This document shows positions 1 through 8,976 of a stretch of 64,000 nucleotides of DNA, piece by piece (position 1 is the first letter of the stretch; the number at the start of each line of letters is the position of its first letter). The DNA is from Roseiarcus sp963787135 (GTDB lineage: Bacteria > Pseudomonadota > Alphaproteobacteria > Rhizobiales > Beijerinckiaceae): NCBI GenBank assembly GCA_963787135.1, contig CAWBBW010000030.1, positions 186,001 to 250,000 of the forward strand, read 5' to 3'. A program made the position numbers and the translations under genes. The notes beneath the pieces were generated by a model that was given only the letters and a program-made list of their open reading frames with translations, did no database searches and had not been told where the DNA came from.

Positions 1-38
1 GTTTGTTGCGCGCGCCGCAAGCCGCGTTAGGATCGCGA

Positions 39-614
39 ATGACCATCGGAGGAAAAGCGACGGGCGGGGAGGGCGGCGACAGCGATCTCGCGGGTTTGCT
101 GCGCCGGGTCGCGGCGCGCGACGAGGCGGCCTTCGCCGCGCTTTATCGGAAAACGAGCGCGAAACTCTATGGCGTGGTCGCCCGTATCCTTTCCAGAGGG
201 GATGCGGGCGCGGAGGCGCTTCAGGAGGCCTACGTGCGAATCTGGGAAAAGGCGGGCGATTTCGATCCGGCGAAGGGATCGCCGCTCGGCTGGATGGCGA
301 CCATCGCCCGCAATCGCGCGCTCGACGAAATCCGCCGTGTCCGGCCGACTTCGCTCGAGGACATGCCGGAAGGCTTCGAACCCGCCGCCAGCCCGATCGA
401 TCCGCTGGCTTCGCGCGAGCGCTCGGAGGCGTTGGCCGCGTTGCTCGACTGTCTTGGGAAACTCGATGACGAAAAGCGATCGGCAGTCCTGCTCGCCTAT
501 TATCACGGCGCGAGTCGCGAAGCGCTCGCCAGGCGCTTCGGCCGGCCGGTCCCGACCATCAAGACCTGGCTGCACCGCAGCCTTGCTCAACTGAGGGACT
601 GTTTGGCATCATGA
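39..614 (+). CDS. ECF-type RNA polymerase sigma factor (SigK-like)
   Basis: Sigma-70 family extracytoplasmic-function factor that should direct RNA polymerase to a small stress regulon. About 191 residues, the usual ECF length. Region 2 lies in the first half (AFAALYRKTSAKLYGVV, then EALQEAYVRIWEKAGDF and the region 2.4-like GWMATIARNRALDEIRR). Region 4 lies in the last 50 residues (ALARRFGRPVPTIKTWLHRSL, a helix-turn-helix). I chose the ATG at 39; an in-frame TTG at 3 would add 12 residues. The stop overlaps the start of the next gene as ATGA, so the pair is translationally coupled to an RskA-type anti-sigma factor, the arrangement known for SigK/RskA. The inducing signal is not visible. Confidence 0.9.
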   Translation: MTIGGKATGGEGGDSDLAGLLRRVAARDEAAFAALYRKTSAKLYGVVARILSRGDAGAEALQEAYVRIWEKAGDFDPAKGSPLGWMATIARNRALDEIRRVRPTSLEDMPEGFEPAASPIDPLASRERSEALAALLDCLGKLDDEKRSAVLLAYYHGASREALARRFGRPVPTIKTWLHRSLAQLRDCLAS

Positions 615-1330
615 CGGTTGGGCCCGAAGACGAGTTCGCCGCCGCCGAATTCGCGCTCGGCACGCTCAGCCCTGGCGAACGCGCCGCACTCGCGGCTCGG
701 CGGCTGCGCGAGCCTGAGCTCGACGAAGCGATCCGCGCCTGGGAGGAGCGCCTCGCGCCGCTCGCCGAGGCCGCGCCTCCGATCGAGCCGCCGGGCGACG
801 ATCTCGCCGCGATCCAGGCGCGCATTCGGGCGGCGTCTTCGCCTGTGACGACGCCGTCTCCAGATGCTTCAGTCGTGGCGTTGCGGCGGAGCGTGGCGCG
901 CTGGCGGGTGGGAGCGATCGCCGCGTCGGCCCTCGCGGCGGTTTTGGCGATTGGCCTCGTCGCGCGCGAGACGACGCGGCAGGCCGCGCCACGCGAATAT
1001 GTCGCGATCCTGCAGAAGGACGCGGACTCGCCGGCGATCGAGGTGACGGTCGATCTCGACAGGCGGGAATTGCGGGCGCGCCCGGTCGCTGCGACAGCGC
1101 CGCCCGGCAAGGCGTACGAATTGTGGATCATCGACGCGAAGCTCGGCGCGCCGCGCTCGCTCGGCGTGATCGGCGAGGGGCCGCGTGCCGCCAATCTTTC
1201 CGGCTACGATCGCGCCGTCGTCGAAGGCGCGACCTATGCTGTGACAGTGGAGCCGGCGGGCGGCTCGCCCGACGGCAAGCCGTCCGGTCCGCCAGTCTTC
1301 GTCGGCAAGCTCGTTCCGGTCGGCCCTTAG
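611..1330 (+). CDS. RskA-family anti-sigma factor
   Basis: Membrane-anchored anti-sigma factor expected to hold the upstream ECF factor inactive. The 239-residue protein has an N-terminal cytoplasmic zinc-free anti-sigma segment (about 1-90, beginning with the EFAAAEFALGTLSPGER type motif of RskA proteins). A single membrane helix lies near residues 98-118 (GAIAASALAAVLAIGLVA), followed by an external RskA domain (EYVAILQKD, then GKAYELWIID, ending GSPDGKPSGPPVFVGKLVPV). It overlaps the sigma gene by four bases. Its stop codon overlaps the stop of the convergent transporter gene by four bases as well, so the two transcription units abut with no spacer. Confidence 0.88.
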   Translation: MTVGPEDEFAAAEFALGTLSPGERAALAARRLREPELDEAIRAWEERLAPLAEAAPPIEPPGDDLAAIQARIRAASSPVTTPSPDASVVALRRSVARWRVGAIAASALAAVLAIGLVARETTRQAAPREYVAILQKDADSPAIEVTVDLDRRELRARPVAATAPPGKAYELWIIDAKLGAPRSLGVIGEGPRAANLSGYDRAVVEGATYAVTVEPAGGSPDGKPSGPPVFVGKLVPVGP

Positions 1331-2808
1331 CCTGCAGCCGATAGCGGCGTTGCGACCTCCTCGAGCGGCTTTCGCTCGGCGGCGACGGCATAGCGGGCGG
1401 CGACGAACGAGGCGGCGAACATGAGGACAGCGGCGAACACATAGCCGCCGAAAATGCTCTGCCGCGATCCGCTTTCGATGAGCTTGCCGAACACGTAGGG
1501 CGCCGCGACGCCCCCGAGACCGGTGCCAATGGCGTAGAAGACCGCGATCGCGAGCGCACGGATCTCGATCGGGAAGGTTTCGCTGACGGTGAGGTACGCG
1601 GCGCTTGCCGCCGGCGATGCGACAAAGAAGACGATCATCCATCCGATCGTCTGCGTCGCGGCGGTGAGAAGATCGCGCTCGAACAGGGCTCCGACGACCA
1701 CCAGCAGGAGGCCCGACAGCGCATAGGTGATGGAAATCATCATGCGCCGCCCAAGAGTGTCGAACAGGCGTCCGAGCACGACGGGCCCGAGGAAATTACC
1801 GGCTGCGAAGGGCAGGATGTACCAGCCGACGTCGCTCGTGCCGACGCCGTAGAACCTGGTCAGCACGAGCGCATAGGTGAAGAAGATGGCGTTGTAGAAG
1901 AACGCCTGCGCGGCCATCAGGCTCAGGCCGACAAAGGTGCGCAATCGGTAGCGGTTGAACAGGGTATCGAACACTTGCGAAAGCGGCGTATGGGTGCGCG
2001 AGCGCAGCCGGATCGCAGCGCTTGCTGGAACCGGGGTCAACTGCGCGCCTGCGTCGGTGAAGCGTTTTTCGATCGCCGCAACAACCGTCTCGCCTTCGGT
2101 CTCGCGTCCGTGGATGGCAAGCCATCGCGGACTTTCCGGAATCCACATACGCATCGCAAAGACGACGAGCCCGATCAGCGCGCCGGTGAGGAAGGCAAGC
2201 CGCCATCCGAGTTCGGGATCAAAAAGCGAAGGGTTGAGCAGCGCGACCGCGACCAGCGCGCCGAGCGCCGCGCCCACCCAGAAACTGCCGTTGATCATCA
2301 GGTCGAGGTGGCCGCGAAAGCGCGCCGGGATCAGTTCCTGGATCGTCGAGTTGATGGCGGCGTATTCGCCGCCGATGCCGGCGCCGGTGAGGAAGCGGAA
2401 CAGGAAGAACGTGAAGCCGTTCCAGGCAAGGCCGGTCAACGCGGTCGCTGAGAGATAGACTACAATGGTGATGAAAAAGAGTTTCTTTCGCCCGAGCCGG
2501 TCGGTCAGCCAGCCGAAGAACAGCGCGCCAAGCACCGCCCCGCTCAGATAGGCGCTGCCGGCGAGGCCGACCTCGGGGTCGGAAAACCGCAGCGCGGGAC
2601 TTGCCTTCAAGGCGGCCGCCACGGATCCCGCCAGCGTCACTTCGAGCCCGTCGAGGATCCAGGTGACGCCGAGGGCGGCGACGACCAGAACGTGGAACCG
2701 GCCCCAGGGCAGGCGCTCCAGGCGGGCAGGGATTAGCGTTTCGACGATAGCGCCCGGCTCTCGATCTGTCCTCGCGCGCGCAGGGGTTGTCGAATTCATT
2801 GGGCGCAT
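1327..2808 (-). CDS. MFS transporter (sugar/organic-acid porter type)
   Basis: Inner-membrane major facilitator with about 12 predicted helices over roughly 493 residues. The MFS signature between helices 2 and 3 is visible (GWLTDRLGRKK). A second copy lies in the C-terminal half (LGRLFDTLGRR). The helix-4 region FRFLTGAGIGGEYAAINS resembles metabolite:proton symporters of the sugar-porter/aromatic-acid branch, so the substrate is probably a small organic solute, but nothing in the sequence fixes it. Start is uncertain: ATG at 2808 is chosen, with TTG at 2823 and ATG at 2799 as alternatives. It runs convergently into the RskA gene and looks monocistronic. Confidence 0.85.
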   Translation of the reverse strand: MRPMNSTTPARARTDREPGAIVETLIPARLERLPWGRFHVLVVAALGVTWILDGLEVTLAGSVAAALKASPALRFSDPEVGLAGSAYLSGAVLGALFFGWLTDRLGRKKLFFITIVVYLSATALTGLAWNGFTFFLFRFLTGAGIGGEYAAINSTIQELIPARFRGHLDLMINGSFWVGAALGALVAVALLNPSLFDPELGWRLAFLTGALIGLVVFAMRMWIPESPRWLAIHGRETEGETVVAAIEKRFTDAGAQLTPVPASAAIRLRSRTHTPLSQVFDTLFNRYRLRTFVGLSLMAAQAFFYNAIFFTYALVLTRFYGVGTSDVGWYILPFAAGNFLGPVVLGRLFDTLGRRMMISITYALSGLLLVVVGALFERDLLTAATQTIGWMIVFFVASPAASAAYLTVSETFPIEIRALAIAVFYAIGTGLGGVAAPYVFGKLIESGSRQSIFGGYVFAAVLMFAASFVAARYAVAAERKPLEEVATPLSAAG

Positions 2809-2939
2809 GGTGCCAACTTTCAACCCGTCCGGCGGCCGGCGTTCTACCCGTCACAACGCAGAGGAGCCGCGATAAGCTCCGTCGTCGCGGCCGGACGGCT
2901 TCCGGCGGCGGCGCAAGGCCGGCCGACCGCCGTCGTCGC

Positions 2940-3524
2940 CTACCAGGCGTTGAAGGCGCGCGTTACCCGCCTGAGAAATGCGGCGCGCCTCGGCGCGGTC
3001 GAAAAGTCCATGCCGTAGATGGCGAGATATTCGAACTGGCCGGACGGCTCGATCAAGGCGCCGATGTTGCCTCGGACGAAACGTCGGGGAGGGTCGCGCT
3101 TCTTCGCGACGTCGGCGCGGATCTCACCGTAGGCGCAGACTGCCGCCAGACGTTTGAGGTTGGCAAGATTGCGGTGAAAGAGTCCGTTTTCGTCGATGAT
3201 GGTCGCGACGCCGGGCAGGAAAACGCGCTGAAAATAGCCCTGCATGATGGCGGGCAGGCCGTCGAACCAGACCGGAAAGACCAGAACGAGCGCGTCGGCC
3301 GCGCGCAGACGGTCGACATAGGCCCGCACCTCGCAGGCATTCTTTCTGACATCCACATAGTTGCGCATCTGCTCGGGCGAGAGAACCGGGTCGAATTCCT
3401 CTTTGTAAAGATCGAGATCGTCCACCTCCCGGCCACGGGCCCGCAACGTCTCGACGACGCGCGCATGGACGGCCGAGAGATAACTCGTCTCGAGCGGGTG
3501 GGCGTAAACGACGAGAACGCGCAA
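2940..3524 (-). CDS. NAD(P)H oxidoreductase, flavodoxin-like fold (NQO1/MdaB type)
   Basis: Cytoplasmic flavin-dependent quinone or NAD(P)H oxidoreductase of the flavodoxin_2 family, 194 residues. The first strand and phosphate loop read LRVLVVYAHPLETSY, and the active-site strand is LVLVFPVWFDGLPAIMQGYF followed by RVFLPG. I chose a TTG start at 3524. It lies five bases after the stop of the upstream MFS gene, and the reading frame further upstream would run antisense through that gene. The close spacing suggests coupling with the exporter. A paralogue with the same length and the same C-terminal motif (VTRxFxAW) lies at 20458-21039. Substrate unknown. Confidence 0.85.
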   Translation of the reverse strand: MRVLVVYAHPLETSYLSAVHARVVETLRARGREVDDLDLYKEEFDPVLSPEQMRNYVDVRKNACEVRAYVDRLRAADALVLVFPVWFDGLPAIMQGYFQRVFLPGVATIIDENGLFHRNLANLKRLAAVCAYGEIRADVAKKRDPPRRFVRGNIGALIEPSGQFEYLAIYGMDFSTAPRRAAFLRRVTRAFNAW

Positions 3525-3529
3525 ACGCC

Positions 3530-5173
3530 TCAGGCTCCGACGGCCGCGTCCCGCCGGCGGCGGCGCATAGGCGCGCGTTCGGCCGCCACCAGAAACTCGA
3601 TGTGCGGCGGCTTCAGCAGCATATCCCTGATCTCGTCTTCGAGGATCCGGTATTCGTTGGTGACGCGCTCGCGCAAATGCATGAGCTCGAGCCAGGATTC
3701 GATCAGATAGCCTTCTTCGAACCGCCCGATCTCGCCCATGTCCTCGAACACCCCCCAGGCGAATGCGCCGTCCCGCCGGCGCTCCTCGCCAAGCTCGTCG
3801 AGCGCGCGCAAAAAGCTCGTTCGGTCCTTGGGATCGATTCGATACTCGATCTTGACCAGAACGGGCCCGCGATCGTCCGAAATCGTTTCGGCGGTGCGAG
3901 GCACGTCCCAGTGGAGGGATGGGGAAAGGTCCATCGCTTCGCCTTTTTGCAATTTCCACGGCCAGGAGAGCGGGATGGCGACGACGATGCCGGCCGCCGC
4001 CAGAAACAGCGCCTCCGAGAGCCCGATCTTGCCCGCGATCTGTCCCCACGCGGCGCTGCCGATCGTCATAGTGCCGAAGATCACGGTCAGAAAAATCGCA
4101 AGTCCGCGGCCGCGAACCCAATCGGGTAACACGTTCTGAGCCGAGACAAACAGACTCGTCAGAACGATGACCCATGCGACGCCGGCGCAAAAGCTGGCGG
4201 CGAGCACGAGTGCAAAATTGTCCGTCCAAGCGAAAAGAAGGAGCGCGATCGCGGTGCCGATCGTTCCGAGCACGACCATCCAGTCAGCATTGATGCGGTC
4301 GCGGAGGGACCGCTGGCCGATCGAACCCACGATGGCGCCCGCGCTAATCATGCTCAGCACCAACCCGTAGTGTTCGGCTCCCTCGCCGGTTCGACGTGCA
4401 ATGAGAGGCAGGAGTCCCCAGTAGGCCGCAGCGAAGGGATAAAACGCGAGCGCCCGGACGAGCGTCGTCCGCAGGGGGCGGTTGTTCGCCGCATGCCGGA
4501 CGCCCGTCTTGACCGCACGGCTGAGCCGCTCGGCGGGTAGAGCTCCTGTCTCCTGGCACGCCCCCTTCCACCAACTCAATGCTGCGATCACGGCGAAATT
4601 GGCCGCGACGAACGCCCATAACGGCGTCGCCATCCCGAAATGCATGATGACGAATCCGCCGAGCGCGGGCCCGACCGTGCGGCTGAGGTTGTAGCCGACG
4701 CCGTGGGCCGCGACCGCGCCCGCCAAGTCTTGCTTCGGCACGAGACTGGGCAGGATCGACAGCCAAGCGGGCGAGTTCAGCGCCCACGCAGCGCTGAGCA
4801 AGAACGTTGTCAGCAGCAGAATGGCGGGAGAGGCGAGATTGAACGACACCAGCGCCGCGAAGATCGAGATCAACGCCGCGATTGCGCAGGAAACGGCGAT
4901 GATGAGTTGCCGGGGATTGACGATGTCGGCGATCGCGCCGGCCGGAAGGGTGAAGAGGAACATCGGCAGATTGGTCGCGGCGTGCACCAGCGAGACGTCG
5001 AGCGGATTGAGGTCGAGCGTCGTCATCAGCCAGCCCGACGCGGTGTCGTACATCGCAATGCCGATCAGCGCCGCCGTGCTCGCCAGCCATATGAGAGCGA
5101 AAGCGGGATGCGCGAATGCGCCGAGCCAATGCGCGTGGCCGGTCGACGATTGTTGGGAAGCGGGGACGTCCAT
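3530..5173 (-). CDS. MFS_3-family exporter with C-terminal soluble domain
   Basis: A 547-residue transporter of the MFS_3 (enterobactin-exporter-like) family. About 11-12 membrane helices occupy residues 20-405. A cytosolic tail of about 130 residues follows (from PVLVKIEYRIDPKDR), resembling the antibiotic-biosynthesis-monooxygenase-like ferredoxin fold often fused to this family. The loop GAIADIVNPRQ replaces the classic MFS signature, as is normal here. The gene is followed after five bases by a flavodoxin-fold oxidoreductase. A close paralogue, broken by a frameshift, is at 6858-8619 on the other strand, with the usp and secreted-protein genes between them. Efflux of a toxic or signalling compound is likely; the substrate is not inferable. 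Confidence 0.85.
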   Translation of the reverse strand: MDVPASQQSSTGHAHWLGAFAHPAFALIWLASTAALIGIAMYDTASGWLMTTLDLNPLDVSLVHAATNLPMFLFTLPAGAIADIVNPRQLIIAVSCAIAALISIFAALVSFNLASPAILLLTTFLLSAAWALNSPAWLSILPSLVPKQDLAGAVAAHGVGYNLSRTVGPALGGFVIMHFGMATPLWAFVAANFAVIAALSWWKGACQETGALPAERLSRAVKTGVRHAANNRPLRTTLVRALAFYPFAAAYWGLLPLIARRTGEGAEHYGLVLSMISAGAIVGSIGQRSLRDRINADWMVVLGTIGTAIALLLFAWTDNFALVLAASFCAGVAWVIVLTSLFVSAQNVLPDWVRGRGLAIFLTVIFGTMTIGSAAWGQIAGKIGLSEALFLAAAGIVVAIPLSWPWKLQKGEAMDLSPSLHWDVPRTAETISDDRGPVLVKIEYRIDPKDRTSFLRALDELGEERRRDGAFAWGVFEDMGEIGRFEEGYLIESWLELMHLRERVTNEYRILEDEIRDMLLKPPHIEFLVAAERAPMRRRRRDAAVGA

Positions 5174-5193
5174 CCGAATGGCTCTTTCCGGCC

Positions 5194-6021
5194 CTAATGC
5201 GACGTCAGGACGCAGCGGTCAGCATGCAGTAGCAGTTCCTTCGTCACGCCGCCAAACGCCCATTCGCGCAATCGGCTGTGACCGAAGGCGCCCGCAACGA
5301 TCAGATCGGCCTTGAGATCCCGGGCGATCGCCGAAAGTTGCCGGGCCTCGGCCCCGGTCGAGACCTCCGACGAGCAACGCGGCTCGACGCCGTTTCGGGC
5401 GAGCCAATCGCCGACCCGATCAAGGCGTCGACGCGACTCGTCCACTCCATTGGTCTCGACGATTTCGACCACGTCGACATGCCGGCTCGACTGCAGAATC
5501 GGCATTGCGTCGGCGACGGCCCGGCGCGCCTCCCGGGAGTCTTTCCAGCAGACGAGGACCTCATTCAGTTCGAGCCCCGAGGCGCCGGAAGGAACCGCGA
5601 GAACGGGACGGCCGAGGCGCAGCACGAGGTCGCCGAGGCGCGTTTGGCCCGATGCGAGGAAGGACAGGTCCTGATCGTCGATCGGGGCGATCACGAGATC
5701 GGCGCTGCGCGCCTCGTTCGCAACCTGCTCGTAGGCGGGGCCGATAGTCAGCTGCGGCCGCCACTCGAGCGTGCCGATCTTCGTCAGGGCGCCGCGAAAC
5801 TCGGCTTCGGCCGCCGAAGCGTGCTCCATGAACGCCTGCAGGTCATGTTCAGGCGGTTCGAATGGCCCCACGCCCCTGGCATAGAGGGGGGCCGAAGCCT
5901 GCTTCGCTACGAGGCCGATGACAGAGGACCCGAATCGCTCGGCCATGTCGGAGACGACAGCGAGCAGGTCGGCGTTCGGGCGATTGATGCGCATGCAGGC
6001 GAGCAGAGTTGAGAAGGCCAA
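5194..6021 (-). CDS. Universal stress protein, tandem UspA type
   Basis: A 275-residue cytoplasmic stress protein with two Usp-like halves. The second half carries the nucleotide-binding pattern G-x2-G-x9-G (GAFGHSRLREWAFGGVTKEL near the C-terminus), so ATP binding is probable there. The first half (about 1-135) lacks it. The start is a TTG at 6021 because a strong GGAGG ribosome site lies five bases before it. An ATG seven bases upstream is out of frame and too close to that site. The gene lies 49 bp after a small secreted-protein gene and 20 bp before the MFS_3 exporter, so the four genes could form one stress-related transcription unit. Confidence 0.8.
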   Translation of the reverse strand: MAFSTLLACMRINRPNADLLAVVSDMAERFGSSVIGLVAKQASAPLYARGVGPFEPPEHDLQAFMEHASAAEAEFRGALTKIGTLEWRPQLTIGPAYEQVANEARSADLVIAPIDDQDLSFLASGQTRLGDLVLRLGRPVLAVPSGASGLELNEVLVCWKDSREARRAVADAMPILQSSRHVDVVEIVETNGVDESRRRLDRVGDWLARNGVEPRCSSEVSTGAEARQLSAIARDLKADLIVAGAFGHSRLREWAFGGVTKELLLHADRCVLTSH

Positions 6022-6070
6022 GCATTCCTCCAGGGACAGAACGTCGCGGCCGACGAGGTCCGCCGGCCGG

Positions 6071-6664
6071 CTATTTGGAGCTGGCTCTCTTTTGCAGCGC
6101 CCTGAACGCGGCAAGAATTTGCTCGCGCGACTTCGCGTCCTGTACGTAGATATCCGTCCATGCGCTCATCGACTTTTTCCCATCCCAGACCGCCTCGATA
6201 CACGGCGCGGCAACGCATCGGAATATCACGCCCATGGCTTTTTCGCCGCTTTCGGTCGTGTCCTGGTCCGAGGTCTCCGGAGAAACCGTCACATCGTCGA
6301 TCGCAAACGTCGCTTCATGCGTTCCGCGGGAACTGAGCGAGCCGTTCCGGTAGTCTTCGATGTCCTCGTCGGTCGATACGATCACGCCGCCGCCTTGGCT
6401 TTGGCTGAAGGCGATCGTCCTGGTGAGCCAGCGCGTCGCCGCGTTTTTGCCGGGCGAACGGTATTTCGGATTGGCCGAGGTCGCGGTCGGGACATCTTGC
6501 GACAAGAATGCCTCGGCGTCCGCTCTAGACGCCAATGGTTGGGCCGCGGCGTCAGCAAGCTTCAGTTCCGAGGCTGTTGCGGTCACAATCGAAACTGGCG
6601 GGGCTGCGGACAATCCGAGCGTTGCCAACAGGGGCGCGGCGAACCGTCTTGTGAACGAACGCAT
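6071..6664 (-). CDS. Hypothetical secreted protein
   Basis: A 197-residue protein with a clear signal peptide (MRSFTRRFAAPLLATLGLSA, cleavage near ATASE), so it should be periplasmic. No family was recognised. The mature part is polar, with a mid-protein stretch GGGVIVSTDEDIEDYRNGSL and two cysteines near the C-terminus (FRCVAAPCIEAVW) that could form a disulphide. I chose the ATG at 6664; an in-frame ATG eight codons upstream is also possible but would weaken the signal peptide. It precedes the universal stress protein gene on the same strand by 49 bp. Function unknown. Confidence 0.65.
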   Translation of the reverse strand: MRSFTRRFAAPLLATLGLSAAPPVSIVTATASELKLADAAAQPLASRADAEAFLSQDVPTATSANPKYRSPGKNAATRWLTRTIAFSQSQGGGVIVSTDEDIEDYRNGSLSSRGTHEATFAIDDVTVSPETSDQDTTESGEKAMGVIFRCVAAPCIEAVWDGKKSMSAWTDIYVQDAKSREQILAAFRALQKRASSK

Positions 6665-6857
6665 CAACCACGCAATCCCCGGATCCAATCAACGGCGCGA
6701 GCAATATAGAGGCGCGACCCCGGGCGCGCCAGCCGCGCATGTTTCGAACCGCGGTCACCCCGGGCTCTTGGCCGCGTCGCCACTTGCCTTGAAAGAGACA
6801 GGGTCGGCAGCCATCTAAAATCGGCTGGCGCGCCGTCTGCGGCTCCCGGCGCATTTC

Positions 6858-8619
6858 GTGCGGGCGGAGCCGTATTTGTCCAGCCAGACCAGCGCCACAT
6901 CGGACTCGTCCGCGGACCAAGCGTCGCGCGGGGGCATTTTTGGCAACGTCGCGTTCACCGTCATTCTGATCGCGAGCTCGGTGTCGAACATTGGCATCGG
7001 TATGTTCGACACGTCGATGAGCTGGTTGATGACCAGCCTCAATCCGGACCCGATGATGGTGTCGGCGGTCCAGGTCGCCACTTGGCTGCCGTTGTTCCTG
7101 CTGACCTTCCCGGCAGGCGCGCTTGCCGATCTCGTCGACTCGCGCCGCCTGCTGATTGGCGCCCAGGTCGCCGTGATGGCGATTTCCGTCGTCTTCGCGG
7201 CCATTGTTTCGTTGCATTGGGCGACCCCGACGATCCTTCTGTCGACCACCTTCCTGCTCGGAGTGGGCGGGGCGATCGCCGCTCCTGCGTGGCTGCTGAT
7301 CACGCCTATCCTGGTTCCCAGACGCGATCTCGACAGCGCGATCGCCATCAACAACACCAGCTTCAACGTGAGCCGCGCGATCGGTCCGGCGCTCGGAGGG
7401 TTTGCGATCGCGGCGATCAGCATCGATATCCCGTTCTGGTGCTATTGCGCGGGGAACCTGGCGCTCCTGGCCGCGATCGTCTGGTGGCGCGGTCCGCGCC
7501 GAATCCGCGAGACCCTGCCTGCCGAGCGTCTTTCGAGCGCGCTGCGAACAGGGCTTCGCTACGCCCTCAATAATCGCGACATCGACTCGACCCTCATTCG
7601 CGCCGTCGCCTTTTTCCTGTTTGGCAGCGCGTACTGGGCGCTTCTCCCGCTCGTCGCCAAAACGCAGATGCACAATGGCGCGGCGATCTACGGCATCCTC
7701 CTCGGGATGATCGGGGTCGGCTCCATCGTCGGATCCTTTGCGCTCAACTGGCTGAAAGAGCGGTTGGGCCCCGATCGCCTCGCGGCGCTCGGAACCGTCG
7801 GCACGATTGCGGCGCTCGTCATGTACGGCGCCGCTCGCGAGCCTGTTCTCGCGACGGCGGCGAGCCTTGATCGCCGGCGCGTCCTGGATTATGGTGATGA
7901 CGACATTGTTCGTGTCGGCGCAGGTGGCGCTTCCCGATTGGGTGCGTGGACGCGGACTGGCGATCTTCCTCACCGTCTATTTTGGCGCGATGACGCTGGG
8001 CAGCGCCCTCTGGGGAAAAGTCGCGAGCGTCGAAGGTCTGCCGACGGCGCTCTATGCAGCGGCCGGAGGCGCGTTCCTGGGCCTGATCGTGACATGGGGG
8101 CGGAAACTCCAGACCGCCGCCGCTCTCGACCTCTCGCCCGCCATGCACTGGCGGAGCCCCGTCTTCGTCCGGCGGGTCGAGGACGACGAAGGGCCGATTC
8201 TTGTCACGATCGAGTACAGAGTTGATCCGGAAGACAAACCGCAGTTCCTGGCGGCCATGCAGGAGATCGGCCTCGAGCGCAAACGTGACGGCGCCTTTGC
8301 CTGGAATGTCTTTGAAGACGCAGCCGCGCTCGATCGGGTGGTCGAAACGTTTCTCATCCAGTCGATGCTCGAATTGAAGCACCTGCGCGCCCGCGTCACC
8401 GAGGCGGATCGCGCGGTGGAACAACGGGCGCACCAATACCTTCGCGAGCCGCCCAAAGTGACGTTTCTCGTGTCTCCGACACGGACACGCCCGCACCGTC
8501 GTCGCTTCTCCGCCCCGCGCCCGTGGCGGCGGTGGAGCCGTCGGGGGCGCTTTAGCGTCAAAACCCAATCAGCTTGGCTGGTTTCGACCTTTTGCGGACG
8601 CAGCAGAGCACGGCCTTGA
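6858..8619 (+). pseudogene. MFS_3-family exporter, frameshifted paralogue
   Basis: Second member of the MFS_3 family, closely similar to the gene at 3530-5173 in both the membrane part (MFDTSMSWLMTSLNPDPM, GVGGAIAAPAWLLITP) and the C-terminal soluble part (ILVTIEYRVDPEDKPQF). The reading frame is broken once. Frame 3 gives the protein down to LATAASL at about 7868, and the homologous continuation (LIAGASWIMVMTTLFVSAQ) is read from 7870 in frame 1, so one extra base sits near 7869. The start is a GTG at 6858. The last 30-40 codons up to 8619 look non-native, so the true end may be earlier. Either a sequencing indel or a recently inactivated exporter. Confidence 0.78.
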
Positions 8620-8976
8620 ACGCCTCAATTGGGCGGGAAGCGCGCCTCCAGCGGCCGCGTCGGGAAGGGCCGAAGTCCGGGCCACAGCCGCCGTTCGATT
8701 GCGAGCGCGGAGTAGGCTTCACCGCCCGAAGCGGACCTCGATTTTGGCTTCGACCGGAATGCGTGACGGCGGCCGACGGGCCTGTCCTTGCTCGGTTTCG
8801 AGCTGTTGGACGACCCGCGGCGTCCAGCCGGTCTCCAATCCCGAGGTCGTCCGAGCGCGATGGTATCAAGTGCGAACGTTCAGCAACGGGTGGCTGATGA
8901 AGACGTGAGCGACAGAGTTCGCAATCGAAAAAACCTTTTCGTGACTTTGGAGCACCGCCGATGTTCGAGGTTCAGG
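8620..8976. other. Intergenic stretch without a recognisable gene
   Basis: About 357 bases between two convergent broken genes. Short open frames exist on both strands but have arginine- and serine-rich compositions typical of shadow frames. No ribosome site, repeat or terminator was seen. Confidence 0.5.

Noticed and set aside
3525..4229. Upstream extension of the flavodoxin-fold oxidoreductase to 429 residues
   Set aside because: The extension is antisense-like sequence inside the MFS_3 gene, arginine-rich and without homology. The enzyme starts at the TTG at 3524.
6552..7973. Long minus-strand open frame of 473 codons opposite the second MFS_3 gene
   Set aside because: Its composition (Arg/Asp/Glu/Gln-rich, no hydrophobic core) is that of a shadow frame in high-GC DNA. 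The plus strand carries clear MFS homology.
8574..8897. 107-codon plus-strand frame between the broken MFS and HNH genes
   Set aside because: Arginine/serine-rich shadow-like composition and no ribosome site.
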